Source of the DNA: Sphingomonas sp. PP-F2F-G114-C0414
GTDB lineage: Bacteria; Pseudomonadota; Alphaproteobacteria; Sphingomonadales; Sphingomonadaceae
Assembly: GCF_003688595.1 (NCBI RefSeq)
Contig: NZ_RCWT01000013.1
Location: 242,380-306,379 of the forward strand
Direction: 5' to 3'
Length of the DNA stretch: 64,000 nucleotides
Shown: one piece after another, positions 8,573-16,263 of the stretch
Layout of the letters: every line of letters starts with the position of its first letter
Numbering within the stretch: the first letter of the stretch is position 1
The notes under the pieces: model-generated
Seen by the model: only the letters and a program-made list of their open reading frames with translations
The model's database searches: none
What the model was told of the DNA's origin: nothing
Translations under genes and position numbers: made by a program

Positions 8573-9036
8573 GCTGCGCTGCGGTATCCGGGGAGGCCGG
8601 CGAGCGCGATCCGCGAGCGCATGAAGGTGCCGGTGCCTCTTGCCGCCTCTTCGCCGTCGGCATCGATCAGGCGCGCATCCGCAACGAAGACACGTCGCTT
8701 GCCGCTGATCCAGCGTCCCTCGGCGATCACGGGGCCGATCTTGAGCGGGCGCGTGAGCAGTAGGTTGAACGCAGTGGTGAGCAGGAAACGGTCGGTGACC
8801 AGACTGTTGCACGCGTAGAACGCGGCGTCGTCGAGCATCTTGAAATAGCTGGTGCCGTGCGCCGCGCCGCCTGCGTGATAATGGCGCTCGTCGATCGTGA
8901 AATGGATGCGCGCGACGCCGGCTTCGGGGATTTCGAGCGAGGAGTCGAAGAAGCGGTTGATCGGCGCTTGGGCGTAGAGCGATTCGAGCGCGCGAAAATG
9001 CGCGTCTGCGCCTGCTGTGTTCGGGGTATCAGACAT
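8569..9036 (-). CDS. PaaI-family hotdog thioesterase
   Basis: A 155-residue hotdog-fold protein (YigI/PaaI-like acyl-CoA thioesterase, inferred from fold). Landmarks are ARIHFTIDERHYHAGGAAHGTSYFKMLDDAAFYACNS, with the central hotdog helix and the HAGG...HG segment, followed by FNLLLTRPLKIGPVIAEGRWISGKRRVFVADARL. Substrate unknown. The start at 9036 (MSDTPNTAGA) is preferred; an upstream in-frame start at 9069 lies at the edge of a palindromic repeat. It is coupled to DUF1491 by a 4-bp overlap. Confidence 0.85.
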   Translation of the reverse strand: MSDTPNTAGADAHFRALESLYAQAPINRFFDSSLEIPEAGVARIHFTIDERHYHAGGAAHGTSYFKMLDDAAFYACNSLVTDRFLLTTAFNLLLTRPLKIGPVIAEGRWISGKRRVFVADARLIDADGEEAARGTGTFMRSRIALAGLPGYRSAA

Positions 9037-9062
9037 GCAAACGCCGCCAGACCAAGCCCGCT

Positions 9063-9146
9063 CCGTCATCCTGACGAAAGTCAGGATCCAGAGTAACCGA
9101 TGGAAGCCCTTCGTGGCTCTGGATCCTGACTTTCGTCAGGATGACC
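9063..9146. repeat. Palindromic repeat, GTCATCCTGACGAAAGTCAGGATCC type, copy 1
   Basis: Arms cgtcatcctgacgaaagtcaggatccagag and ctctggatcctgactttcgtcaggatgac are near-perfect inverted copies, and each arm contains its own hairpin (tcctgac/gtcagga). Further copies are at 31593 and 37208. It lies between ptsN and the thioesterase gene. Confidence 0.9.
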
Positions 9147-9173
9147 GGGGCGGGCACGGACGCGGGGCGGGGA

Positions 9174-9641
9174 TCACGCGGCATCGCGGACCTCGTCGGC
9201 GGTGAACAGCGCGTAGATCGCGTCGGGCGAACCGCCGCCGCGCAGTTTCTCCAAGAACGCCTTGTCGCGCAACCGGCGCGAGACGCGGGCGAGGGCCTTC
9301 AGGTGGACCGCGCCGGCGTCGGTGGGGGAGAGCAGCATGAACATCAGATCGACGGGGAGATCGTCGACCGCCTGGAAATCGACCGGCTGCGCGAGCCGTG
9401 CGAAGACACCGGTGACCTGCGCAAGGCCTTCGAGCTTGGCATGCGGGATCGCGACGCCGCCGCCGAACCCGGTCGAGCCGAGCTTCTCGCGCGCCGCCAG
9501 CCGGTCGGCGATCATCTTGGGGTCGGCGTCGAGTATCTCCGATGCGGTCGTGGCGAGATGCTGGAACACTGCCTTCTTGTTGGTGGCGATGACGCCCGTC
9601 TGCACTGCGTCGGGACGCAGCAAATCGCTGAAATCGGTCAT
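9174..9641 (-). CDS. ptsN: PTS IIA-like nitrogen-regulatory protein PtsN
   Basis: A 155-residue EIIA-Ntr protein. The phosphorylated histidine is H67 in FGGGVAIPHAKL, followed by FARLAQPVDFQAVDDLPVDLMFMLLSP typical of the domain. It takes phosphate from EI-Ntr/NPr and regulates K+ transport, phosphate signalling and other processes in alphaproteobacteria. The ATG at 9641 is used; the three codons upstream begin with TTG and lack a ribosome site. It lies directly downstream of hpf, the same order as in the classic rpoN-hpf-ptsN cluster, though rpoN is not adjacent here. Confidence 0.93.
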   Translation of the reverse strand: MTDFSDLLRPDAVQTGVIATNKKAVFQHLATTASEILDADPKMIADRLAAREKLGSTGFGGGVAIPHAKLEGLAQVTGVFARLAQPVDFQAVDDLPVDLMFMLLSPTDAGAVHLKALARVSRRLRDKAFLEKLRGGGSPDAIYALFTADEVRDAA

Positions 9642-9742
9642 GGTGTTCAATGTCTCAAGCGCCCCCGCGCGCGTCCGCCTTAGCGGGTTGCGCGGAGGCG
9701 TAAAGGCGCGGCCTTGAGACCCGCGCCTTTATGGACCCTTCT

Positions 9743-10342
9743 TTACTGGGGAGGGGAGGCCGCCACGCGCTGTGGCTCGACCCAGCCGATCGTGCCGTCG
9801 CCGCGCTTATACACCATGTTGTGCGCGCCGGTGCCCGCGTTCATGAACAGCAACGCGGCGGTGTTGCGCAGATCGAGCATCATCACCGCATCGGACACGC
9901 TGGCCTCTGGGATGTCGACGCGCGTTTCGGCGATGATCAGCGGTGCGTCCGCGACATCGTCTTCCTCGATGCTCTCCTGGAACAGCGTGTAGCCGGCATT
10001 GTCGTAGCCGTTGCTCTCGGCGATCGCGACCGCTTCGCCGGCGTGGCGATCCTTCAGCCGGCGCATGTAGCGGCGGAGCTGAGTCTCGATCTTGGCGGCG
10101 GCACCATCAAAGGCGGCGCGGGCGTCATAGGCGTCGCCGTGGCCCTTGATCACGAGGCCCTTCATCACATGCGCGACGATGTCGCATTTGAAGCCGGCAT
10201 CGTGCGGGCCCTTGCCGAACGTGACCTCAGCCGAGATGGCGCGCGAGAAATACTTGTCGGCGATACCCTGGAGTCGGTCTTCCACGTGGCTGTTGAGTGC
10301 TTCGCCAGTGTCAACCTGATGACCAGAAATCCGGATATCCAT
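9743..10342 (-). CDS. hpf: Long-form ribosome hibernation promoting factor
   Basis: A 199-residue protein, the length of long HPF (about 190 residues) rather than short HPF/YfiA. The N-terminal sigma-54-modulation/S30AE domain runs about 1-105 (MDIRISGHQVDTGEALNSHV... RRYMRRLKDRH). The C-terminal dimerisation domain starts near 135 (APLIIAETRVDIPEASVSDAVMMLDL) and contains the family FMNAGTGAHNMVYKR segment. It dimerises ribosomes to inactive 100S particles in stationary phase. It is in line with ptsN (102 bp downstream) and dnaQ upstream. Confidence 0.95.
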   Translation of the reverse strand: MDIRISGHQVDTGEALNSHVEDRLQGIADKYFSRAISAEVTFGKGPHDAGFKCDIVAHVMKGLVIKGHGDAYDARAAFDGAAAKIETQLRRYMRRLKDRHAGEAVAIAESNGYDNAGYTLFQESIEEDDVADAPLIIAETRVDIPEASVSDAVMMLDLRNTAALLFMNAGTGAHNMVYKRGDGTIGWVEPQRVAASPPQ

Positions 10343-10402
10343 TATCGTCTCCTTGTCGGCGTTACAGTCTCGGGCGGTCCTATTGGCTCCACCCTGCCAG
10401 CG

Positions 10403-11095
10403 TCATCCGGACGCCACGGCCCCCCAAATCGGATCCTTGATCCCCTTCATAAACGCAGCATGGGCCGCAAGGTCTCCCTCGCTCACCGCGAAAACGCGGG
10501 CAGGGCGAACGACCCGAGGCGCCCGTGCGACGATCGGAGTCGCGGCGGTGCTGCCGCTATCGCCGAGTAGGCCGAGGCCGATCTGACGACCGCCCATCAG
10601 CTCGACGTAAACTTGCGCCAACAACTGCGCGTCGAGCAGCGCGCCGTGCAGGACGCGATGGCTGCGATCGATTCCGAAGCGCGAGCAGAGCGCGTCGAGC
10701 GAATGCTTGGCGCCGGGGTGACGGCTGCGCGCGATCTGCAGCGTGTCGACCATCCGCTTCATGTGGACGATCTGGCGCCCGCACTTGGTTAGCTCGCCGT
10801 TGAGGAACGAGAAGTCGAAGCCGGCATTGTGCGCGATCATCGGCGCGTCGCCGACGAATTCCAGCAGGTCCTCGACCGCCTCGGCGAACTTGGGCTTGTC
10901 GGAGAGGAACTGCGCGCTCAGTCCGTGGACGTTGAACGCCTCGACCGGCATGTCGCGCTCGGGGTGGTAGTAAGCGTGGAAGGTGCGGCCGGTCTCGACC
11001 CGGTTGAGCATTTCGACGCAGCCGATTTCGACCATGCGGTCGCCGCCGGAAAAACTGAGGCCGGTGGTTTCAGTATCGAAGACGATCTCACGCAT
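10403..11095 (-). CDS. dnaQ: DNA polymerase III epsilon subunit (3'-5' proofreading exonuclease)
   Basis: A 230-residue DnaQ. Exo I motif is FDTETTGL near the N-terminus, Exo II is HNAGFDFSFL and Exo IIIe is HGALLDAQLLAQVY, so all DEDDh residues are present. The C-terminal tail (about 185-230) should bind the alpha subunit. It removes misincorporated bases during chromosome replication. It lies 15 bp after coaE in the leftward aroE-coaE-dnaQ run, a conserved alphaproteobacterial order near the origin. Confidence 0.95.
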   Translation of the reverse strand: MREIVFDTETTGLSFSGGDRMVEIGCVEMLNRVETGRTFHAYYHPERDMPVEAFNVHGLSAQFLSDKPKFAEAVEDLLEFVGDAPMIAHNAGFDFSFLNGELTKCGRQIVHMKRMVDTLQIARSRHPGAKHSLDALCSRFGIDRSHRVLHGALLDAQLLAQVYVELMGGRQIGLGLLGDSGSTAATPIVARAPRVVRPARVFAVSEGDLAAHAAFMKGIKDPIWGAVASG

Positions 11096-11110
11096 CCCGA
11101 TGGTATCGGC

Positions 11111-11686
11111 TCAGATTTCCAAGGATGCAAGCACCGCCCGGACTTGCGCGCGGGTTGCGTCAAAGCTCGTGTCGGTGTGGATGACGTGATTTGCGCGGGC
11201 GCGTTTTTCCGCGTCCGGGGTCTGGCGGGCAAGGATCGCGGCGAACTTCTCCGCGGTCATGCCGGGGCGGGCAAGAACGCGGGCGCGCTGGACGTCGGGG
11301 GCGGCGGAGACGACGACGATCAGGTCGACGTTGCGATCGCCGCCGGTCTCGAACAGCAGGGGGACGTCGAAGACGACGCGCTGGCCGGCGTGCTGGGCGA
11401 GGAAGGCGGCGCGCTCTTCGCCGACGGCGGGGTGGACGATCGCTTCGAGCCGCTTGATCGCGGCGTCGTCGCCGAACACCGCCGCGCCGAGTTTCGCGCG
11501 ATCGACTGCGCCATCGGAGGTCGTGCCGGGGAAGGCGGTTTCGATCGCGGGGACCAGTCGCCCGCCGATGCCTTGCAGTCGGTGGACGGTGGCGTCGGCG
11601 TCGAACACCGGGACGGCCTCGTCGGCGAACATCGCGGCGACGGCCGATTTGCCCATGCCGATCGAGCCGGTGAGGGCGATGATCAT
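11111..11686 (-). CDS. coaE: Dephospho-CoA kinase
   Basis: The last step of coenzyme A synthesis: phosphorylates the 3'-OH of dephospho-CoA. The 191-residue protein starts [14 protein letters not shown] (P-loop, 7-14). It then carries [35 protein letters not shown] and the lid-region [19 protein letters not shown]. The ATG at 11686 overlaps the aroE stop by ATGA, so expression is coupled. A much longer open frame running up to 12562 overlaps aroE and is not coding. Confidence 0.94.
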   Translation of the reverse strand: MIIALTGSIGMGKSAVAAMFADEAVPVFDADATVHRLQGIGGRLVPAIETAFPGTTSDGAVDRAKLGAAVFGDDAAIKRLEAIVHPAVGEERAAFLAQHAGQRVVFDVPLLFETGGDRNVDLIVVVSAAPDVQRARVLARPGMTAEKFAAILARQTPDAEKRARANHVIHTDTSFDATRAQVRAVLASLEI

Positions 11687-12495
11687 TTGATCAGCAACGC
11701 CCGGAGTTCGTCGTCGCGATCGCGCGGTGGTTCCACGTGGAACAATATCTCGAATGCGACCGCCGCCTGGCCGATCAGCATCTCCAGGCCATCGACGGTT
11801 TCGAGATCGCGCGCGCGCGCTGCTTTCAGGAGACCGGTTTCGAGCGGGGAGTAGACGATGTCGTAGACCAGCGAGTCCGGTTCGAGCGCGCCGAGATCGA
11901 TATCGAGCGGTGGCTGGCCGGCCATGCCAAGCACGCTGGCATTGACGAGCAATCGCGAGGGCGGGGCGGCGGGTCCGATCGGGAGCGCCTGGCCCTTGAG
12001 GCCGAAGGTCGACAGCAGCGCCGCGCCCTTCAGCGGATTGCGGTTTAGGATCGTGATGGGGCCGACACCCATCCGCGACAGCGCGAACAGGATCGCGCGG
12101 GCGGCACCGCCGGCGCCGATCACCGTGACGGGTTGGCCGGCGATGTCGAGGTCGTCGATCGGCGCCCAGAATCCGGCGGCATCCGTGTTGGTACCGATGC
12201 AGTCGCCCGCCTGGTTGCGGAACACGGTGTTGATCGCGCCGATCGTCCCGCGGACGTTGCCGGGATCGGAGACGTGGTCGAGCGCGGCGAGCTTGTGCGG
12301 CATCGTGATGTTGCACCCGCGCCAGGCGGGGTCGGCTTTGCGTTCGGCGAAATAGGCGGGAAGGGTGTCGGCGGTGACGAGCTTGTGGCGGTACTCCGCA
12401 TCGATCCCGAGCGCGTCGAGCCAGAAGCCGTGGATCAAGGGTGATTTCGACTGTGCGATCGGATCGCCGATCACTTCTGCATAGGGACAGGTCAT
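11683..12495 (-). CDS. aroE: Shikimate dehydrogenase
   Basis: Reduces 3-dehydroshikimate to shikimate with NADPH in aromatic amino-acid synthesis. In this 270-residue protein the substrate-binding N-terminus has [18 protein letters not shown] (SKSP loop) and [13 protein letters not shown] with the catalytic Lys. The NADP domain has [15 protein letters not shown] and the N-R-N loop ([11 protein letters not shown]). A parS-like palindrome overlaps the 3' end of the gene. It is first of the aroE-coaE-dnaQ group and separated from maf by two palindromic repeats. Confidence 0.95.
   Translation of the reverse strand: MTCPYAEVIGDPIAQSKSPLIHGFWLDALGIDAEYRHKLVTADTLPAYFAERKADPAWRGCNITMPHKLAALDHVSDPGNVRGTIGAINTVFRNQAGDCIGTNTDAAGFWAPIDDLDIAGQPVTVIGAGGAARAILFALSRMGVGPITILNRNPLKGAALLSTFGLKGQALPIGPAAPPSRLLVNASVLGMAGQPPLDIDLGALEPDSLVYDIVYSPLETGLLKAARARDLETVDGLEMLIGQAAVAFEILFHVEPPRDRDDELRALLIK
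11729..11744. promoter_or_regulatory. parS-like ParB binding site (one mismatch)
   Basis: ggTTCCACGTGGAAca matches the 16-bp parS palindrome TGTTCCACGTGGAACA seen twice near parAB, except for the first base (G for T). It is inside the aroE 3' end, about 2.5 kb left of the putative origin. A functional site is likely but weaker (inference). Confidence 0.6.
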
Positions 12496-12508
12496 TCGAG
12501 GCTCCGTG

Positions 12509-12560
12509 TTTCCCCGCGGAGGCGGGGATCCAGTCTGGGCACCCGCCTTCGCGGGTGAAC
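12509..12560. repeat. Short palindromic repeat (CCCCGCGGAGGCGGGG / ACCCGCCTTCGCGGGT)
   Basis: Two small hairpins, tccccgcggaggcggggat and acccgccttcgcgggtga, are separated by about 11 bp. The form matches the two-hairpin repeat families elsewhere in the window. It lies just upstream of aroE. Confidence 0.65.
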
Positions 12561-12610
12561 ATTGTTTAGTCTAGCGCGGGCGGATTGCCATGCGCGACGG
12601 TCCATTCAAT

Positions 12611-12730
12611 CCTCTCCCGCCAGGGGGAGGTGGCGCCGAAGGTGACGGAGGGGGAGGACACGGAACCTACGTTTCGCATGCCGCCCCCTCCGTCTGGCAA
12701 GAGCCAGCCACCTCCCCTGGCGGGGGAGGA
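12611..12730. repeat. Palindromic repeat (CTCCCGCCAGGGGGAGGTGGC type)
   Basis: Arms cctctcccgccagggggaggtggc...ggtgacggagggggagg and its inverted partner cccctccgtctggcaagagccagccacctcccctggcgggggagg enclose about 15 bp. It is located between maf and aroE and may form a long hairpin in RNA. Confidence 0.8.
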
Positions 12731-12740
12731 TTGTTTTAGA

Positions 12741-13331
12741 TCAGGCCGGCAGCTCGCCGCGTACGCGGAGGAAATCGAGGACGTTGAGCAGCGGCATGCC
12801 GAGTACCGTGAACTGGCTTCCTTCGATCTTGGCGAGCAGCTGCGCGCCGGGGCCTTCGATGCGGTAGCAGCCGACGCAGCCCGAGATCGCCGGCCATTCC
12901 GCATCGAGATAGGTTTCGATGAACGCGTCGGACAGCGGACGGACGTGCATCTTCGCGCGCTCGACATGACGCCAGATCGCCTGGCCGTTCTCGGCGATGA
13001 CCGCGGCGCTCCACAAGTCATGGCGCTTGCCGGACATCAGTCGCAAATGCGCCGCCGCGTCGGCGCGGTCGACGGGCTTGTCGAGGATGGTGCCGTCTTC
13101 CAGTGCGACCAGCGAGTCACTGCCGAGGACGAGATAGCCGGGCATCCTTGCGGAAACCTTGAGCGCCTTCAGTTCGGCCAGCGCATCGGCGAGATCGCGG
13201 GGGGACAGGTCGCGTAGCGCCGCCTTCGCCGCATCCTCGTCGACACCGGCGAACGTCGCCTCGAACGGGACGCCAGCAGCGGTCAGCATCGCGCGACGCG
13301 AGGCGCTTTGCGAAGCGAGGATTAGGCTCAT
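12741..13331 (-). CDS. Maf-family nucleotide pyrophosphatase
   Basis: A 196-residue Maf/Ham1-like nucleotide pyrophosphatase, a house-cleaning enzyme for non-canonical nucleotides (family knowledge; YceF-like or YhdE-like specificity not decided). Motifs: LILASQSASRRAML at the N-terminus, YLVLGSDSLVALEDGTILDKP, MSGKRHDLWSAAVI, and GCYRIEGPGAQLLAKIEGS near the end. The ATG at 13331 overlaps the ppsR stop (ATGA), as is usual for this pair in alphaproteobacteria. Confidence 0.93.
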   Translation of the reverse strand: MSLILASQSASRRAMLTAAGVPFEATFAGVDEDAAKAALRDLSPRDLADALAELKALKVSARMPGYLVLGSDSLVALEDGTILDKPVDRADAAAHLRLMSGKRHDLWSAAVIAENGQAIWRHVERAKMHVRPLSDAFIETYLDAEWPAISGCVGCYRIEGPGAQLLAKIEGSQFTVLGMPLLNVLDFLRVRGELPA

Positions 13332-14161
13332 TCTTCGACCTTGGCGACGTCGTCGCTCCGCCGCTGGTTGCACAGCGCGATGATCGCCGCCGCGGTTTCC
13401 TCGATCGAGCGGCGCGTAACGTCGATCACCGGCCAGCCATTGTCGGCAAACATGCGGCGCGCGAAGGCGAGTTCGCGCATCACCGCTTCCTCCTCGACAT
13501 AGGAAGTGTCGGGCTGCTGGTTGAGCGACAGCAGGCGGTTGCGGCGCACTTGGATCAGCCGGTCTGCGCTGGTCGTAAGCCCGACGATCAGCGGGCTGGC
13601 GAGCTTGTAGAGATTCAGCGGCGGCGGGCTTTCCACGACGATCGGGATGTTCGCGGTCTTGTAGCCGCGGTTGGCGAGGTAGATCGAGGTCGGCGTCTTC
13701 GACGAACGCGATACGCCCGCCAGGACGATATCGGCCTCCTCCCATTCTTCCGAGGCGATCCCGTCGTCATGCGCGATCGTCCACTGGATCGCATCGACGC
13801 GCGCGAAATAGGCGGCGTCGAGGACGTGCTGGCGTCCCGGGCGTGCCTTCGCCTGCTGCCCGAGCAAGCCGGAAAGCGCGTCGTTGACCGGGTCGAGCGG
13901 GGCCACCGCGGGCAGCCCGAGCGCGAGGCACCTTTGCTCCAGGATGCGCCGCGTCGCGGGGTTCACCAGCGTGAACACCACCAACCCCGGGTTCTGCGCG
14001 ATCTCCTGGAGGATGCGCTCGAGATGCGCCTCGGTGCGGACCATCGGCCAGAAATGGCGGACCGTCTCGACGTCGTCATATTGCGCCAGCGCCGCCTTCG
14101 CGATGTTCTCCAGCGTCTCGCCAGTCGAATCCGACAACAAATGAAGGTGGAGCCGCATCAT
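13328..14161 (-). CDS. Pyruvate, water/phosphate dikinase regulatory protein (DUF299)
   Basis: A bifunctional ADP-dependent kinase / Pi-dependent phosphorylase that switches PEP synthase or pyruvate phosphate dikinase on and off. The 277-residue protein starts MMRLHLHLLSDSTGET, and the nucleotide-binding motif is GVSRSSKTPTSIYLA in the middle. The C-terminal block YVEEEAVMRELAFARRMFADNGWPVIDVTRRSIEETAA is diagnostic. I start at the double ATG (14161/14158), where homology begins. It heads the leftward transcript directly beside the putative origin. Confidence 0.93.
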   Translation of the reverse strand: MMRLHLHLLSDSTGETLENIAKAALAQYDDVETVRHFWPMVRTEAHLERILQEIAQNPGLVVFTLVNPATRRILEQRCLALGLPAVAPLDPVNDALSGLLGQQAKARPGRQHVLDAAYFARVDAIQWTIAHDDGIASEEWEEADIVLAGVSRSSKTPTSIYLANRGYKTANIPIVVESPPPLNLYKLASPLIVGLTTSADRLIQVRRNRLLSLNQQPDTSYVEEEAVMRELAFARRMFADNGWPVIDVTRRSIEETAAAIIALCNQRRSDDVAKVEE

Positions 14162-14164
14162 CGG

Positions 14165-14485
14165 CGTTTTATCCCCAGCGGGTGGGCCTGTGGGCGTGAA
14201 TCTGTGGATAACATGGGGAGAACGGCTAGCGTAACTCGTCCAGCTCGCCAAGCGACGGGTTCGCCGTGGATAACACCGATTCTATCCACACCGCCGCGCA
14301 CAGGGCCGGATTTTATCCACAGGCTGTGGGTAACGGGGAGCCTTGAATCGAATCAGCGCGTTTGTGGCGGTGCGCGAGGGTCAAGCTGTTGGCAATTCCG
14401 GGATCACCGCATAAGTCCCGGGTTCAACCGCCCAACCACTGCAACAACCTATTTCTTGAATCTTCTTATAGTAGAAGAAGGGTGC
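14165..14485. other. oriC: Putative chromosomal origin of replication (oriC)
   Basis: The intergenic stretch between ppsR and hemE holds six 9-mers resembling the DnaA box TTATCCACA. Two are exact (14203-14211 on minus, 14313-14321 on plus). Four have one mismatch (14169-14177, 14265-14273, 14282-14290, 14325-14333). An AT-rich stretch (about 14445-14475, cctatttcttgaatcttcttata) adjoins hemE and could be the unwinding element. Gene orientation diverges here, parAB and parS are within 10 kb, and the Caulobacter and Rickettsia origins are also next to hemE. Assigned from these features; GC skew was not computed. Confidence 0.82.
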
Positions 14486-14489
14486 TCCG

Positions 14490-15539
14490 CTGACCGATCC
14501 GACCCCCAATACGCCTGCCTTCAAGCCGCTCCTGGCGACTCTTCGCGGAGAGCGTCAGGCCGTGCCGCCGCTATGGCTCATGCGGCAGGCGGGGCGGTAT
14601 CTCCCCGAGTATCGCGAACTCCGCGCGGAGAAGGGCGGGTTCCTCGCGCTCGCGACCGATCCCGACGCCGCAGCCGAAGTCACGCTCCAGCCGATCCGCC
14701 GGTTCGGGTTCGACGGATCGATCCTGTTCTCGGACATCCTGATGATCCCGTGGGCGCTCGGGCAGGATTTGAGCTTCGGGGTCGGCGAGGGGCCTCGGCT
14801 CGAGCCGGCGCTGGTCGACCATGCGCTCGATCGGTTGCAGCCGGTGATGGGGCGGCTGGAGCCGGTCTACGGCACCGTCGCGAAGGTCGCGGCTGCACTG
14901 CCTCCCGAGACGACGTTCCTGGGCTTTGCGGGGTCTCCCTGGACCGTCGCGACCTATATGGTGGCGGGGAAGGGCTCGAAGGATCAGTCCGAGACGCGGC
15001 GTTTCGCGTATCGTGATCCCGAGGCGTTCGGTGCGATCATCGATGCGATCGCGGACAACACCGTCGAGTATCTCGCGCGGCAGGTCGAGGCGGGCGTCGA
15101 CGTGGTGCAGCTGTTCGACAGCTGGTCGGGCTCGCTCTCGCCTGCGCAGTTCGAGCGCTGGGTGATCGCGCCGACTGCGTCGATCGTCGAGCGGCTCCAC
15201 GCGCGTTGCCCCGGCGTGCCGATCATCGGCTTTCCGAAGGGGGCAGGGGGCAAGCTGCCGGCCTATGCGCGCGAGACTGGCGTCGATGCGATCGGGCTGG
15301 ACGAGACGGTCGATCCGGTCTGGGCGCATGCGTCGTTGCCTGCGGACATGCCGGTGCAGGGCAACCTCGATCCGCTGGCGTTGATCGCGGGCGGCGCGGA
15401 TCTCGATGCGGCGATCGACCGGATCTTGGCGGCGTTCGTCGAGCGTCCGCACGTCTTCAACCTCGGCCACGGCATCCTGCCCGACACGCCCATCGCGCAT
15501 GTCGGGCAACTGATCGCCCGCGTAAGGAGCACGACATGA
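14490..15539 (+). CDS. hemE: Uroporphyrinogen decarboxylase, apparent CTG start
   Basis: Decarboxylates uroporphyrinogen III to coproporphyrinogen III in haem synthesis. Family motifs PPLWLMRQAGRYLPEYRE, ILFSDILMIPWALG, GFAGSPWTVATYM and LFDSWSGSLSP are intact. Homology requires about 25 residues before the GTG at 14562. The in-frame stop TAG at 14472 leaves only AAG AAG GGT GCT CCG CTG, with no ATG, GTG or TTG, so CTG at 14490, eight bases after a purine-rich gaagaaggg, is the best start (349 residues). The 3' end overlaps hemJ by ATGA. Confidence 0.9.
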   Translation: MTDPTPNTPAFKPLLATLRGERQAVPPLWLMRQAGRYLPEYRELRAEKGGFLALATDPDAAAEVTLQPIRRFGFDGSILFSDILMIPWALGQDLSFGVGEGPRLEPALVDHALDRLQPVMGRLEPVYGTVAKVAAALPPETTFLGFAGSPWTVATYMVAGKGSKDQSETRRFAYRDPEAFGAIIDAIADNTVEYLARQVEAGVDVVQLFDSWSGSLSPAQFERWVIAPTASIVERLHARCPGVPIIGFPKGAGGKLPAYARETGVDAIGLDETVDPVWAHASLPADMPVQGNLDPLALIAGGADLDAAIDRILAAFVERPHVFNLGHGILPDTPIAHVGQLIARVRSTT

Positions 15540-15997
15540 GCGGATTTCTCGGCGCTGCGTACGACTGGGTGAAGGCGGCGCATCTGATCTTCGTGATCTT
15601 CTGGATGGCGGGGCTGTTCATGCTGCCGCGCTACCTCGTCTATCATCAGGAGGCGCTGGCGGCGGGCAACACGACCGAGGCGGCGAACTGGGTCGAGCGG
15701 GAGAGCAAGATCCGCCACATCATCCTGACACCGGCGATGATCGTCGTCTGGGTGCTGGGGATCGCGCTGGCGTTGAACCTGGGGCTGGCGGACGGCGCGC
15801 CGGGGCTGGGGTGGCTGCACCTGAAGCTGGTGCTGGTGCTGCTGTTGTCGGGGTATCACGGCTGGGCGGTCGGCTATGCGAAGAAGCTCGCCGCGGGGAA
15901 GCCGACGCTGGCGGGGAAGCAGTTGCGGATGCTCAACGAGGTGCCTGCGCTGGCGGTGACGCTGATCGTCGTGCTGGTGATCGTTAAGCCGTTCTGA
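15536..15997 (+). CDS. hemJ: HemJ-type protoporphyrinogen IX oxidase (CopD-like membrane protein)
   Basis: A 153-residue inner-membrane protein with about four helices. It has the family N-terminus YDWVKAAHLIFVIFWMAGLFMLPRYLVYH, where the first His is a haem ligand in HemJ, then RHIILTPAMIVVWVLGIALAL, a WLHLKLVLVLLLSGYHGW helix and a C-terminal hydrophobic helix. HemJ oxidises protoporphyrinogen to protoporphyrin in bacteria lacking HemY/HemG. Its coupling to hemE supports the haem role. The ribosome site aaggag lies at 15524. Confidence 0.93.
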   Translation: MSGFLGAAYDWVKAAHLIFVIFWMAGLFMLPRYLVYHQEALAAGNTTEAANWVERESKIRHIILTPAMIVVWVLGIALALNLGLADGAPGLGWLHLKLVLVLLLSGYHGWAVGYAKKLAAGKPTLAGKQLRMLNEVPALAVTLIVVLVIVKPF

Positions 15998-16003
15998 CCG
16001 CGT

Positions 16004-16082
16004 GTTCTCCTGCGAACGCAGGAGCCCAGGGTTACAGGCGATCGCGTTCGTGATCCTGGGCCCCTGCGTTCGCAGGGGAACG
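16004..16082. repeat. Palindromic repeat (CTCCTGCGAACGCAGGAGCCCAGG type)
   Basis: Arms gttctcctgcgaacgcaggagcccaggg and ctgggcccctgcgttcgcaggggaac form a two-hairpin inverted repeat downstream of hemJ. It is the same layout as 38820-38901, which has a similar sequence. Confidence 0.8.
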
Positions 16083-16263
16083 GCGAGAGCGGGGCACCCG
16101 TCCCCGCTTGACTAACCGCCCCCCCAATTCTAACCCCTTCTCCCAACACGGCCTCCTGGCGTCCTGCCCGGTCGTATCTTGCCAGACTCGTCTCGCCCAG
16201 TTCCGCTTCCCAAGCGCACCGCCGACCGAGCGTTCTCCCGTTGATTGCTATCCGGAAATCCCC

